From positions 62,001-126,000 of the forward strand of contig JACAVV010000006.1 in the NCBI GenBank assembly GCA_024648695.1: a stretch of DNA of 64,000 nucleotides. Reading direction: 5' to 3'. Positions 42,868 through 51,199 of this stretch are shown one piece after another (the stretch's first letter is position 1; each line of letters begins with the position of its first letter). The position numbers and the translations under genes were made by a program. The stretch is from Nitrospina sp. (GTDB lineage Bacteria; Nitrospinota; Nitrospinia; Nitrospinales; JACRGP01). The notes under the pieces are model-generated. The model ran no database searches, had not been told where the DNA came from, and was given only the letters and a program-made list of their open reading frames with translations.

Positions 42868-43899
42868 ATGCCACTCGAAGAAAAAATTTTAGAATTGATT
42901 AGTAATAAAAGAGAAGGAGATTATTGGGATTTCAAAGCTAAGCATCATGAAAAGGCCGGAAATTTAATCAAGGACATCCTTTGTCTTGCAAATTCAGTTA
43001 GACATAATGGTGACAGGTACATTATATTCGGCGTTGAAAACGACACGTGCAAAATTAAAGGCGTTCCAAGTGAAGACCGTCAAACACAAGCTGACATAAT
43101 CAACACACTTGGAAATGCCGGTTTTGCCGGTAACTTGTACCCGGATGTTTTTTTGCGCGAGATTGAGTTAAATGGAAAAACTCTTGACGTATTAATAATT
43201 AAAGACAAACCAGAAAAACCTTATTATTTGCAAAGGGATTATAATATTAAGGGCGTTCGAATTAATCCCGGTACTATTTACACTCGTGTAAGAGATGCGA
43301 ATACACCAACTGATCAGGTAGCCTCAACATCCGATATTGAGAAAATGTGGCGGGAACGTTTTGGTCTTGATAATAATCCATTTGAAAGACTCCAAATCTA
43401 TCTTCTCGATTTTCATAATTGGGAAGAGGTTGAAGAAAATAATTGGTACTACAAGCCATTTCCTGAGTTCACTATTCAACAAACGGATGAAGACCCTAAA
43501 AAAGTTGAGGGAGTTGATGCATGGGTTCGCGCAGCAATTAATCCCAATTCCTTCATTACAGGGTTCCTTTGCAAATATCATCAAACAATATTGAAAAATA
43601 CTTCGGGAATCTATTTCGATGAAATGAGAAATTTGATACCTTACCCGAATATAAAGATTTACGGGACTCGAGGCGACTATTCGTATTTTCATTCTTTTTC
43701 CGCTGGTACCTTCGACTTCATTTTGCTCCAATTTTTAACCAAAAAAAACTCCGATGTATACTTAAATTCAGATCAACCCTTTAAAACTAGATCCTACCAC
43801 GTACCTATTATTGTTTTCCAAGATGAGAACCAGGAAAATCAATTTTTAGATTATTTCATTAGTGTCCGGGGAAAATCAAAATATTCTTTGAAAACGTGA
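42868..43899 (+). CDS. AlbA_2 (Schlafen-type) domain protein
   Basis: 343 residues. The first 160 hold an AlbA_2/Schlafen-like fold: LISNKREGDYWDFKAKHHEK, DILCLANSVRHNGDRYIIFGVEND, then a DVLIIKDKPEKPYYLQRDY stretch. The C-terminal half is unassigned. Base composition is more AT-rich than the flanking genes, and the end of the frame merges into an IS-like repeat (43863-43876), which suggests recent transfer or truncation. Such proteins are often ATP-binding and associated with defence or transcription control. ATG at 42868 is chosen; a TTG at 42850 is possible. Confidence 0.7.
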   Translation: MPLEEKILELISNKREGDYWDFKAKHHEKAGNLIKDILCLANSVRHNGDRYIIFGVENDTCKIKGVPSEDRQTQADIINTLGNAGFAGNLYPDVFLREIELNGKTLDVLIIKDKPEKPYYLQRDYNIKGVRINPGTIYTRVRDANTPTDQVASTSDIEKMWRERFGLDNNPFERLQIYLLDFHNWEEVEENNWYYKPFPEFTIQQTDEDPKKVEGVDAWVRAAINPNSFITGFLCKYHQTILKNTSGIYFDEMRNLIPYPNIKIYGTRGDYSYFHSFSAGTFDFILLQFLTKKNSDVYLNSDQPFKTRSYHVPIIVFQDENQENQFLDYFISVRGKSKYSLKT

Positions 43900-44133
43900 G
43901 GCTTAATTGGGCTGTTTTTTAACCGGACAGCACGAATAAGCTCCTAAAATGGCTGTAAATGCCTGTTCCCACACTGATAAGGATTTTCAGCGATCTCAGA
44001 AAACTCTTTCAGGGGATGTAGATTCAGGTTTTCCCGGACAGCATGGATCGAAAACAGGTAACTCCTTAAAAAACAATGAAATATTTTTTAATACTGGACT
44101 ATCAACCCAATGTTAAAAATTTCCCCGGACAGT
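43863..44133. mobile_element. IS-like inverted repeats around 270 bases, no transposase
   Basis: The motif TGTCCGGGGAAA (43863-43874) occurs once in plus sense; its inverse appears as TTTCCCCGGACAG at 44120-44132, with shorter copies of TTCCCGGACAGCA (44031-44043) and AACCGGACAGCA (43921-43932). The outer pair (43863 and 44132) bounds about 270 bases. No transposase fits inside. It looks like a decayed IS or a MITE-like element, possibly nested. The first copy overlaps the C-terminal codons of the AlbA_2 gene. Confidence 0.5.
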
Positions 44134-44189
44134 AGTGAGATTATTTAAAAAGCAATAATAGTATTCTTGATTCCGCAGAATACAATACC

Positions 44190-44306
44190 ATGTGTGATAA
44201 TCCAGATAATTATAAAGGGGTTTCATTACAAGAGGTAGAAAAGCTAAAAGTTTTATTTAAAATTGAAAACGTCTTCCTTGAATGGAGGAAAAAACGGAAA
44301 AATTAA
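44190..44306 (+). CDS. Very small ORF (38 codons), uncertain
   Basis: Starts MCDNPDNYKGVSLQEVEKLK and ends in a basic ELRK-like tail (WRKKRKN). No ribosome site is seen. It lies just outside the inverted repeats and may be a remnant of a larger protein. The rest of the 43900-44336 gap holds only the repeats. Confidence 0.25.
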   Translation: MCDNPDNYKGVSLQEVEKLKVLFKIENVFLEWRKKRKN

Positions 44307-44336
44307 GTTAATAATTTTTCTCTTACCTATAAACTA

Positions 44337-45212
44337 TTAACTTAACAAAGGTTTAATTTCTACCTCCAATACACACCGAAACCCAACGTTTTCAAAATAT
44401 TGATCCGGAGCCACCTCGGTTCTATGAATCAGGTAACGATAGGCTTCCAGAAAATAATGGCCTGCTTTCTGAAAAGCATTGCCGCGAAGAACTTTAAAAT
44501 TGGTGCCGAAACGGGCATGCTTGTAATCATTCCCTGGATACGGCATATACCAGTTCAAAGTCCATTCCATGACATTACCCGACATATCATAAGCCCGGAA
44601 GGGGCTGACATCTTGGGGATAACTTCCCACTTTGGCAGTTTTCCGATCTCCTTCAATGCCAATATTTGCGTTGCCTTTTTGATACTCGTTGCCCCAGGGA
44701 TACAATCGGCCATCGGTTCCACGGGCGGCTTTTTCCCATTGCGCTTCAGTGGGAAGATTTTTGCCAGCCCATAGGGCATAGGCTAAAGCTTCGGTCCAGG
44801 TGACGTTAGTCACAGGATGATCGCCCTTCCCTTCTGGAAAACTTCCTTCATTCCAGTGTGCAGGATCTTCTATGTATTGGGTCGCTTCCAGAAACCGTTT
44901 GTATTCTTTATTGGTGACTTCATACTTATCGATATAATATGCGTCCAGATAGATTTCCTTTTGCGGGTGCTGGTCCAGAAACAAAGGTTTGACCGTACCA
45001 ATGGTGCGGTGGGTGTTGTCGGGATCGACTTTATCGGTTCCCATTATGAACATGCCCGAAGGAACCAGAACCATCTCTTTTTGGTCTCGCTCGGAAGTCA
45101 AATGGGCCGAAATTTTAGCCTGCTTCTTTCCACAAGCCTGCGTCATCAACAACACAGTCATTAGAAAAAGACAGGAAATAGTGATTCGTGTATAGTTTGT
45201 TGGTATTATCAT
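44337..45212 (-). CDS. Formylglycine-generating-enzyme (SUMF1)-like lipoprotein
   Basis: 291 residues with a lipoprotein-type signal (CLFLMTVLLMTQAC, Cys at 26). The rest is an FGE-sulfatase domain: MVLVPSGMFIMGTDK, IDKYEVTNKEYKRFLEAT, HPVTNVTWTEALAYALWAGKNLPTEAQWEKAARG, YPWGNEY, YDMSGNVMEWTLNWY and a final VGFRC. True FGEs need a Cys pair for copper; that pair is not evident, so this may be a structural relative (as in many bacteria) rather than an active oxidase. It sits opposite the propeller protein gene. Confidence 0.88.
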   Translation of the reverse strand: MIIPTNYTRITISCLFLMTVLLMTQACGKKQAKISAHLTSERDQKEMVLVPSGMFIMGTDKVDPDNTHRTIGTVKPLFLDQHPQKEIYLDAYYIDKYEVTNKEYKRFLEATQYIEDPAHWNEGSFPEGKGDHPVTNVTWTEALAYALWAGKNLPTEAQWEKAARGTDGRLYPWGNEYQKGNANIGIEGDRKTAKVGSYPQDVSPFRAYDMSGNVMEWTLNWYMPYPGNDYKHARFGTNFKVLRGNAFQKAGHYFLEAYRYLIHRTEVAPDQYFENVGFRCVLEVEIKPLLS

Positions 45213-45256
45213 AAATTAAATTTCGATCCTTTAAAGATTAACAAGCGATTAATTCC

Positions 45257-46441
45257 ATGATCCTCCAGAACACCCACTTCGCGAGATGTCTCCCGGCTTT
45301 TATCATATTAATGTTGGCCGGTCTATCTTTTCCCGAAGCCTCATATTCATTTGAACTTTCCAAACCTGGAAAAACTAAAGGGGAACTATTCCCGCATATC
45401 CTGAAAGCGGAAACCTATACCTTGAATACCCGAAACGTAAAATCCCTGACCCGCCAGGGCCATGACCTTTGGGTAGGAACCACTTCCGGTCTGATCCGGT
45501 ACAACACGTTTACAGACGACGACTATCAAATCTTCGATAACCAAAGCGGTTTGTTAAGCAATAGCGTATTCACCGTCCACTTCGACAAAAAAAATTTCCC
45601 CTGGGTCGGAACGTATGGAGGCGGTCTCAGTTATTTTAATGCCGGACAATGGGAGAACATCAATACCCCGCAAGGTTTATCCGATGCATTCGTTTACGAT
45701 GTGGAATTCCATAATAACGATATATGGATCGCCACCTGGAGCGGAGCAAATATGGTATCCGGCGATCCCTCGTTGAGGTCTTCATGGACCGAGTTCACCA
45801 TTGAAAACACTGAGGGCGGTCTCATCGATAACTGGGTGTATGCTATCGAAATTGCCCAGGACGGAACCGTTTGGTTCGGAACGGAATCGGGTGTCTCAAG
45901 GCTCAAGGGCAACCAATGGAAAAACTGGAACCACACGGCAGGGCTTGGTGCCCCGTTAAGGCTGGTGGAACGTGACAATGAAGGAATCATGGGATCTTTT
46001 AAAGGTTCGCATCACGCTCCCCCTTCTCCGGACATACCCAATCCAACCAACTCGGCATTCCGGCCCAACTATGTCGTATCCATGCTTCTAGACGAAAAAA
46101 CCGGTTTGTGGATCGGCACCTGGGGCGGTGGATTGAGTTTGCTCGACATACATACATCCAAAATTCGCAACTTCACTGTCAAAGACGGTTTACCAGGAAA
46201 CTATATTCTGGCACTAAAAAAAGGGCCCCAAGGAAATCTGTGGATCGGCACCAATAATGGTCTCAGTCGATTCAACGGCACCACCTTCGAAAACTTCGCA
46301 AAACTCAATGGATTGGTGAGTGATTTTATTTTCAGTATCGAATTCGGACCCACAAACTACGTCTGGCTGGGCGGCCACTACGGCATGAACCGACTGGAAA
46401 TCGAACCAAAAACCGGAACCTTGAAAAAAACGGGATTTTAA
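45257..46441 (+). CDS. Secreted two-component-regulator-type beta-propeller protein
   Basis: 394 residues with a signal peptide (FIILMLAGLSFPEASYS). Repeated motifs LWVGTTSGLIRYN, FPWVGTYGGGLSYFN, IWIATWSGANM, TVWFGTESGVSRL, LWIGTWGGGLSLLD, LWIGTNNGLSRFN and VWLGGHYGMNRL are Reg_prop/Y_Y_Y-type sensor-propeller blades (at least seven). No kinase or membrane segment follows, so unlike the hybrid sensors with such propellers this is a free periplasmic protein, perhaps a ligand binder. Confidence 0.88.
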   Translation: MILQNTHFARCLPAFIILMLAGLSFPEASYSFELSKPGKTKGELFPHILKAETYTLNTRNVKSLTRQGHDLWVGTTSGLIRYNTFTDDDYQIFDNQSGLLSNSVFTVHFDKKNFPWVGTYGGGLSYFNAGQWENINTPQGLSDAFVYDVEFHNNDIWIATWSGANMVSGDPSLRSSWTEFTIENTEGGLIDNWVYAIEIAQDGTVWFGTESGVSRLKGNQWKNWNHTAGLGAPLRLVERDNEGIMGSFKGSHHAPPSPDIPNPTNSAFRPNYVVSMLLDEKTGLWIGTWGGGLSLLDIHTSKIRNFTVKDGLPGNYILALKKGPQGNLWIGTNNGLSRFNGTTFENFAKLNGLVSDFIFSIEFGPTNYVWLGGHYGMNRLEIEPKTGTLKKTGF

Positions 46442-46447
46442 TCCTTT

Positions 46448-46738
46448 TTAATCATCGTCGTCATCGTCATCATCGTCGTCGTCCCGCATGGCCTCTTCCA
46501 CTTCAGCTTGCTCGGCGGCGGTGATCATATCCTGAATTTGCTGAAATCCGCTGGCTAACTTTTGCACGTTCATCAAAAAATTAATAAGTTGATCGTTGGG
46601 ACTTTCCTGAATTCCCGCAACCAGAGCCCCTCTTTCGTCATCAGGATACTTTTCATCCCATTGGTCAAAGTTTGAGAGGATTTTATCTTTACAGTGAATC
46701 AGATCATAAAAAAAAGTTTTAACTTCTATTTGGGTCAT
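46448..46738 (-). CDS. Small protein ending in a poly-aspartate run
   Basis: 96 residues; mostly helical (IEVKTFFYDLIHCKDKILSNFDQWDEKY...). The last 11 residues are all Asp, encoded by GAC/GAT codons that form a trinucleotide microsatellite at about 46450-46483. An AAGG site precedes the ATG. No family is recognised. The tail length may vary by slippage. Confidence 0.7.
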   Translation of the reverse strand: MTQIEVKTFFYDLIHCKDKILSNFDQWDEKYPDDERGALVAGIQESPNDQLINFLMNVQKLASGFQQIQDMITAAEQAEVEEAMRDDDDDDDDDDD

Positions 46739-46949
46739 AACAAGCCTTTGGGATCTATAGGAAATTAATGGAAACTTATCAATGGAAGCTGGTTATTCGG
46801 CCAGGGTATACTAATGCAATTATGTGGACCAAATTCCATTTAAGGGTTGAACTTACAAAACCAATATTATTATTATATTTTTTAGTTGTCACTCGAATTC
46901 AAGAGAGAACGTTTCAAAAAATTTTTTTCCTTTTGCAGGATTATAATAA

Positions 46950-47435
46950 ATGTCTGATGATGGCGAACGATTTCAAGATAATGATGACGGTACTTTGACT
47001 GATACGAAGTACCAATTGATGTGGCTCAAGGAAGACAGTTACCAGATAAAGGGCAAGTGGTGCACCTGGAAAGGCGCCAAAAAATTTGTCGATAAGTTAA
47101 ACGAAGAGAAATTTGCCGGGTTCAGTGACTGGAAACTGCCCAGTAGTCAGGATTGCAGGAACCTGTACGACCATGACAGTAAAAACACTGATTTTAATGG
47201 CGACATTGTCCATATAGATTACATGTTCCCTGAAGGTTGTGGCTTCACCTATTGGTGCGAAGAAGAAAACGGTTTCAATGCCATGGCTTATAATTTTTAC
47301 AGTGACCGGGGTTATCTGGTCCGAAAAAAAACCAAGGACGAATCTTTTATGTCATGTCGCCCAATGCGCAAAACGGGTGTAGCGGTAAAAAAAATGCGGC
47401 GGCTATCTAATACTGGCAGAACACGTCGCGAATAA
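46950..47435 (+). CDS. DUF1566 domain protein (second copy)
   Basis: 161 residues, a paralogue of the protein at 10997: FQDNDDGTLTDTKYQLMWLKED matches its opening, and FAGFSDWKLPSSQDCRNLYD the second block. It ends in a basic tail (KKMRRLSNTGRTRRE). No signal peptide. The role is unknown. It precedes alr by 48 bases on the same strand. Confidence 0.82.
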   Translation: MSDDGERFQDNDDGTLTDTKYQLMWLKEDSYQIKGKWCTWKGAKKFVDKLNEEKFAGFSDWKLPSSQDCRNLYDHDSKNTDFNGDIVHIDYMFPEGCGFTYWCEEENGFNAMAYNFYSDRGYLVRKKTKDESFMSCRPMRKTGVAVKKMRRLSNTGRTRRE

Positions 47436-47483
47436 ACGCTCAGCCGTCGGACCCTTTATATCCAACCTCCAGCCCAGGGCTTC

Positions 47484-48617
47484 ATGTCCATCCATCGCGC
47501 CACCTTTGTCCAAATCAATCTGGACCTCTTTAAAAACAATTTAAAAGCCATTAATGCTTTAACGGACCCTGATGTAAAATTACTTGCCGTTGTGAAAGCA
47601 GATGCATATGGTCATGGTGCACTACCCTGCGCTCAGGCCGCTTTGGAGGCTGGCGCAGACTGGTTAGGCGTTGGCATCATAGAGGAGGGTATTGAGCTTA
47701 GAAATGAGGGCGTCACAGCCCCCCTATTGATTTTAACTGGTGTCTTGCCGGATGAAATCGATGATTTGATTCAGCAACGACTTTCTACAGTCGTTTTTAC
47801 TCCAGCGATAGTAGAAACCCTTGCCCAACGAGCCCGGCTTCGTGATACCTCTGTAGGGGTTCATGTAAAAGTCGATACCGGAATGGGACGCCTGGGGGTT
47901 TTGCCAAAAGATTTTCTCCCTTTGCTGAAAAGCATTCAAAAGCATAAATCCCTACGGCTGGAAGGGATAACCACCCATTTTTCATCTGCTGACGAACCCG
48001 ACCCTGAATACACGCAATTCCAAATTAAACGCTTTAAAATGCTTTTGAGCGAATCGAATCTATCCGTCAATCCACGACCGCTTGTTCACTGCGCCAACAG
48101 TTCTGCTATAATCAGGTTTAAGGATTCAGTGTTCGACATGGTTCGCCCAGGACTTATCCTGTACGGGGCTCTGCCCTCACCTCACCTGAAACCATTTCTC
48201 GCACCCGGGTTCAACCTTTCGCCTGTCATGCAGTGGAAAACCCGAATCATTCAAATCAACCGCCTTCCTGAAGGATCCTCCATCAGCTACGGGAGAAGGT
48301 ACATGACTTCACAGGAAAGCCTCATTGCAACATTACCTTTGGGATACGCTGACGGCTTGTCGCGGAAATTATCGAACAGGATGAAAGTACTGGTGGGGGG
48401 ACAATTGGTTCCACAGGTGGGAACCATTTGCATGGATATGTGTTTAGTCGATATATCGTCGGTGCCCACTGCCAGGGTGGGGGATGAAGTGATTCTGCTG
48501 GGGAAACAAGGGGATCAGGAGATATTGTCTGAAAACATGGCCGAATGGGCCGAAACGATACCCTACGAAATTTTTTGCGGCATAAGCAAAAGAGTGCCTA
48601 GGGTTTATTGTGATTAG
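47484..48617 (+). CDS. alr: Alanine racemase
   Basis: 377-residue PLP enzyme that makes D-alanine for peptidoglycan. The PLP Lys38 lies in AVVKADAYGHGA; the catalytic Tyr is in the C-terminal domain (SISYGRRY), and the ending YEIFCGISKRVPRVY is typical. VHVKVDTGMGRLGV, HCANSSAIIRF and ATLPLGYADGLSR are conserved family blocks. Length fits the family. Confidence 0.95.
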   Translation: MSIHRATFVQINLDLFKNNLKAINALTDPDVKLLAVVKADAYGHGALPCAQAALEAGADWLGVGIIEEGIELRNEGVTAPLLILTGVLPDEIDDLIQQRLSTVVFTPAIVETLAQRARLRDTSVGVHVKVDTGMGRLGVLPKDFLPLLKSIQKHKSLRLEGITTHFSSADEPDPEYTQFQIKRFKMLLSESNLSVNPRPLVHCANSSAIIRFKDSVFDMVRPGLILYGALPSPHLKPFLAPGFNLSPVMQWKTRIIQINRLPEGSSISYGRRYMTSQESLIATLPLGYADGLSRKLSNRMKVLVGGQLVPQVGTICMDMCLVDISSVPTARVGDEVILLGKQGDQEILSENMAEWAETIPYEIFCGISKRVPRVYCD

Positions 48618-48647
48618 ACCTTTAGAACCTGGCAAATTTTTAAGACT

Positions 48648-49574
48648 TTATAACAAGTTCAATTCATCCAGTTTGGATATTCTTTCCTTTTCACAATAAT
48701 TTCGAATTCCTCGAACAATTTTTACAGTCGCCGCCGGATCAATAAAGTTAGCTGTTCCCACTTGAACCAGTTTGGCACCGGCCATTAAAAATTCCACAGC
48801 ATCCTGCCAGGAGCTGATACCCCCAATTCCTATAACGGGAATATCCACTGCCCTTGATGTCTGAAATACCTGGGCCAAGGCAATCGGTTTAATTGCAGGT
48901 CCAGAGAGTCCTCCCGTCTTATTAGCCAAATAGGGTTTTCTGGTTTCAATATCGATAAACATCCCGACATGCGTATTCGCCACGGAAAGAGCATCTGCCC
49001 CCGCCGCTTCAGCCGCTTTTGCGTTGTCAGAAATACTAGTCACATTTGGAGACAATTTGACGACCAACAACTTATTTGTCACTTTCCTAACGCGGCTTAC
49101 TACTTCCTCGATTCGGTCGGGATACGAACCAAAATGCAATCCATCGGAGACGTTTGGACAGGATATATTCATTTCCAGAGCATCCACTCTCTCTACTTCC
49201 GATAGGGATTGGGCCGCTTCCACATATTCGTTCACGGATTCACCGAAAAAGTTAGCCAGAACCCTGGTGTCATAGTTAGCCAGTCTAGGAACTTTTTCGT
49301 GAATAAATGCTTCAATACCAATATTCTCCAGGCCGATGGCATTCAACATGCCCGAAGACGTCTCAATCATTCGCGGACCCGGATTCCCTATTCTAGGTTT
49401 TAACGAGAGCCCTTTGGTAGAGAATCCACCAAGTTCGTTCAGGTCGATAAAGGACGTGTACTCAAGTCCGTATCCAAAAGTTCCAGAAGCCGCGAGCACC
49501 GGATTCCTGAACCGCAAGTGCTTTAGATTTACCGATAAATCAACACTTTCATTTTTCCCGGGAGGTATTTCCAT
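48648..49574 (-). CDS. pyrD: Dihydroorotate dehydrogenase, class 1B catalytic subunit
   Basis: 308 residues. The class 1B signature NISCPNVSDG carries the catalytic Cys; FMN-binding elements AASGTFGYGLEY, ANTHVGMFIDIETRK and VIGIGGISSWQDAVEFLMAGA are present. PyrDB needs the electron-transfer subunit PyrK, which is not in the window. It is separated from the pyr operon at 57 kb and oriented oppositely. Start ATG at 49574; a GTG at 49583 is possible. Confidence 0.93.
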   Translation of the reverse strand: MEIPPGKNESVDLSVNLKHLRFRNPVLAASGTFGYGLEYTSFIDLNELGGFSTKGLSLKPRIGNPGPRMIETSSGMLNAIGLENIGIEAFIHEKVPRLANYDTRVLANFFGESVNEYVEAAQSLSEVERVDALEMNISCPNVSDGLHFGSYPDRIEEVVSRVRKVTNKLLVVKLSPNVTSISDNAKAAEAAGADALSVANTHVGMFIDIETRKPYLANKTGGLSGPAIKPIALAQVFQTSRAVDIPVIGIGGISSWQDAVEFLMAGAKLVQVGTANFIDPAATVKIVRGIRNYCEKERISKLDELNLL

Positions 49575-49633
49575 AGTAGGCACAAACCATTGATTTTTAA
49601 GTAAAAATTCTTTTATTTAAACCCTTGTTTCGC

Positions 49634-49662
49634 TTGACACCATTATACGAGGTCGATATACT
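49634..49662 (+). promoter_or_regulatory. Strong sigma70 promoter for the SPOR protein gene
   Basis: TTGACA at 49634-49639, a 17-base spacer, and TATACT at 49657-49662. The transcript would start near 49669, leaving a 170-base leader before 49842. Confidence 0.65.
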
Positions 49663-49841
49663 AAACTAAAATTTGGCTGGGTTAAACCTGTTAATGATGG
49701 ATTAATCAGCGAGAATTTTTCAACAAACGAATCTTCCGGAACCTGGATTATCCACCCAGCCCAAACCAACCCGCATTTAAGGGGTAATCACCGGTTTATT
49801 AGCCTCGAATTTATCTCCAAACCTCAAACCACCAAAAAGCC

Positions 49842-50636
49842 ATGCCACTCGAAACCATTGAAGAAAAAAGTAAATACAATAAGCGCATCGAAGAAATCAT
49901 GGAAGATGCTGAGATCGAAGCGGAATTGGAAGCCGAGAAAAAGATACGATCGAAAAATACCAAAATGCTTCTGATAACACTTGTTGGGGTTTCCCTTGTG
50001 ATGGCGCTTTATTTTGGAATAAAAAGTGTTTCCACAGCAACGAGTAAAAATGAGTCGGCTGAACAAGCAAAGACCTCGGTTCCCGGTTCACCGGAACTTC
50101 AACCTGTTCCTATTTTACCCAAAAATAAAAATGCGCCCTTACCTCCTATTAGAAATGGCAATAAACCTCCAGCATCAAACGATAAAGCTGTTCCACCAAA
50201 ATCACCTGTACGGAAATCCGCTTCCAGCATACTTTCACAAAATCCGGTTAAAAGAAACAGCAAAGAAAGCTTATCCCGAAATCCGATCCTGTCCACACCA
50301 CAACCTGCAAAAAGAGCTCCAACAAAACCCCCGAGACAGGTTCTGCCTCCAACCACACCTATCAAAAAATCGGGACCACCAATTTTAAATTCTTCGGGCA
50401 AATACGTGATCCAATTAGGCGCTTTTAATAATAAAGAAAATGCCCAGAAATTATATAACCGGGTCAAGGCAAGTGGATTCCCCGTAAAACTGGCCACACG
50501 TTCCAGGGGAGGCAATTCTTCTCGAACTTATTTGGTGCAGGTAGGAAATTTTGCTACAAAGGAAAACGCCAGCGAAACCCAGCGATCCTTGAGTAAAAAA
50601 GGATTTTATAATTCCTTTGTGAAAAAAACCGGTTAA
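49842..50636 (+). CDS. SPOR-domain membrane protein
   Basis: 264 residues. A cytoplasmic N-terminus of about 43 residues precedes one membrane segment (about 44-62, MLLITLVGVSLVMALYFGI), then a Pro-rich linker (PLPPIRNGNKPPASNDK...), and a C-terminal SPOR domain (KYVIQLGAFNNKENAQKL ... YLVQVGNFATKENASETQ). SPOR domains bind denuded septal peptidoglycan, so this is probably a cell-division or cell-wall protein like FtsN/DamX. Confidence 0.88.
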   Translation: MPLETIEEKSKYNKRIEEIMEDAEIEAELEAEKKIRSKNTKMLLITLVGVSLVMALYFGIKSVSTATSKNESAEQAKTSVPGSPELQPVPILPKNKNAPLPPIRNGNKPPASNDKAVPPKSPVRKSASSILSQNPVKRNSKESLSRNPILSTPQPAKRAPTKPPRQVLPPTTPIKKSGPPILNSSGKYVIQLGAFNNKENAQKLYNRVKASGFPVKLATRSRGGNSSRTYLVQVGNFATKENASETQRSLSKKGFYNSFVKKTG

Positions 50637-50766
50637 ATACCCCCCCTAAGTCAGCACATTTCATTTTTTCTTTTCCAAAGACGCTCATCAATCTATATAA
50701 TGGGACTTCACAGATTTTTGTGAGGGGAATTGAATTGATAAAATTGTTGAATAGGAGATTGTGTTG

Positions 50767-51108
50767 ATGAAAAAGTTATCGGCCTTTGTGATTTTTGCAG
50801 TTTTTGCTTTGATTTCCTTGCCGGTCCAATCCTTCGCCGACCCCGGTCACAGTAAAATGGAAGAAGGTAGTGGTGGAGATATGCAAAAAAATGACAGACA
50901 TTATGACGAAGGAAGCGGATCAGATTCCATGCATAAGTCAAGTTCCAGCGACCATGGAGAATATGAAAAAAAACATGGTTCCAAAGGTGACCACGGGTAT
51001 TCCGATGCTGATCACCATGGCAAGAAAGAAGGTAGCGGTGGCGAACATGAGAAACCCATGAAAAGTGACCACCATAAAGAAGAAGGAAGTGGCGGTTCCA
51101 TGCATTAA
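50767..51108 (+). CDS. Small secreted His/Ser/Gly-rich protein
   Basis: 113 residues with a signal peptide (AFVIFAVFALISLPVQSFA). The mature part repeats an acidic-Gly-Ser unit (EEGSGGDM, DEGSGSDSM, KEGSGGEHE, EEGSGGSMH), separated by His- and Lys-rich stretches (KSDHHK, DADHHGKK). The repeats and high His content suggest metal binding, but no family is recognised. An AGGAG site is seven bases before a TTG and ten before this ATG. It precedes a TonB receptor with a terminator between them. Confidence 0.7.
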   Translation: MKKLSAFVIFAVFALISLPVQSFADPGHSKMEEGSGGDMQKNDRHYDEGSGSDSMHKSSSSDHGEYEKKHGSKGDHGYSDADHHGKKEGSGGEHEKPMKSDHHKEEGSGGSMH

Positions 51109-51136
51109 ATCGTAGGCCATTGAGTAAATATTTAAC

Positions 51137-51180
51137 AGGGGCTTTTCAGGGCATGACAACCCTCAAAAGCCCTTTTTTTT
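51137..51180 (+). terminator. Intrinsic terminator between the His-rich and TonB-receptor genes
   Basis: GGGCTTTT (51139-51146) pairs with AAAAGCCC (51165-51172), with inner GGG/CCC, then eight T (51173-51180). It leaves only 20 bases before the receptor start, which has no room for its own promoter, so receptor transcription must be by read-through or from within this gene. Confidence 0.88.
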
Positions 51181-51199
51181 CATTTAAAGGATTTCTTGG

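Noticed and set aside
43915-44133. Possible CRISPR array from repeated CCGGACAG
   Set aside because: Only four copies, both orientations, uneven spacing; inverted repeats of an IS-like element fit better.
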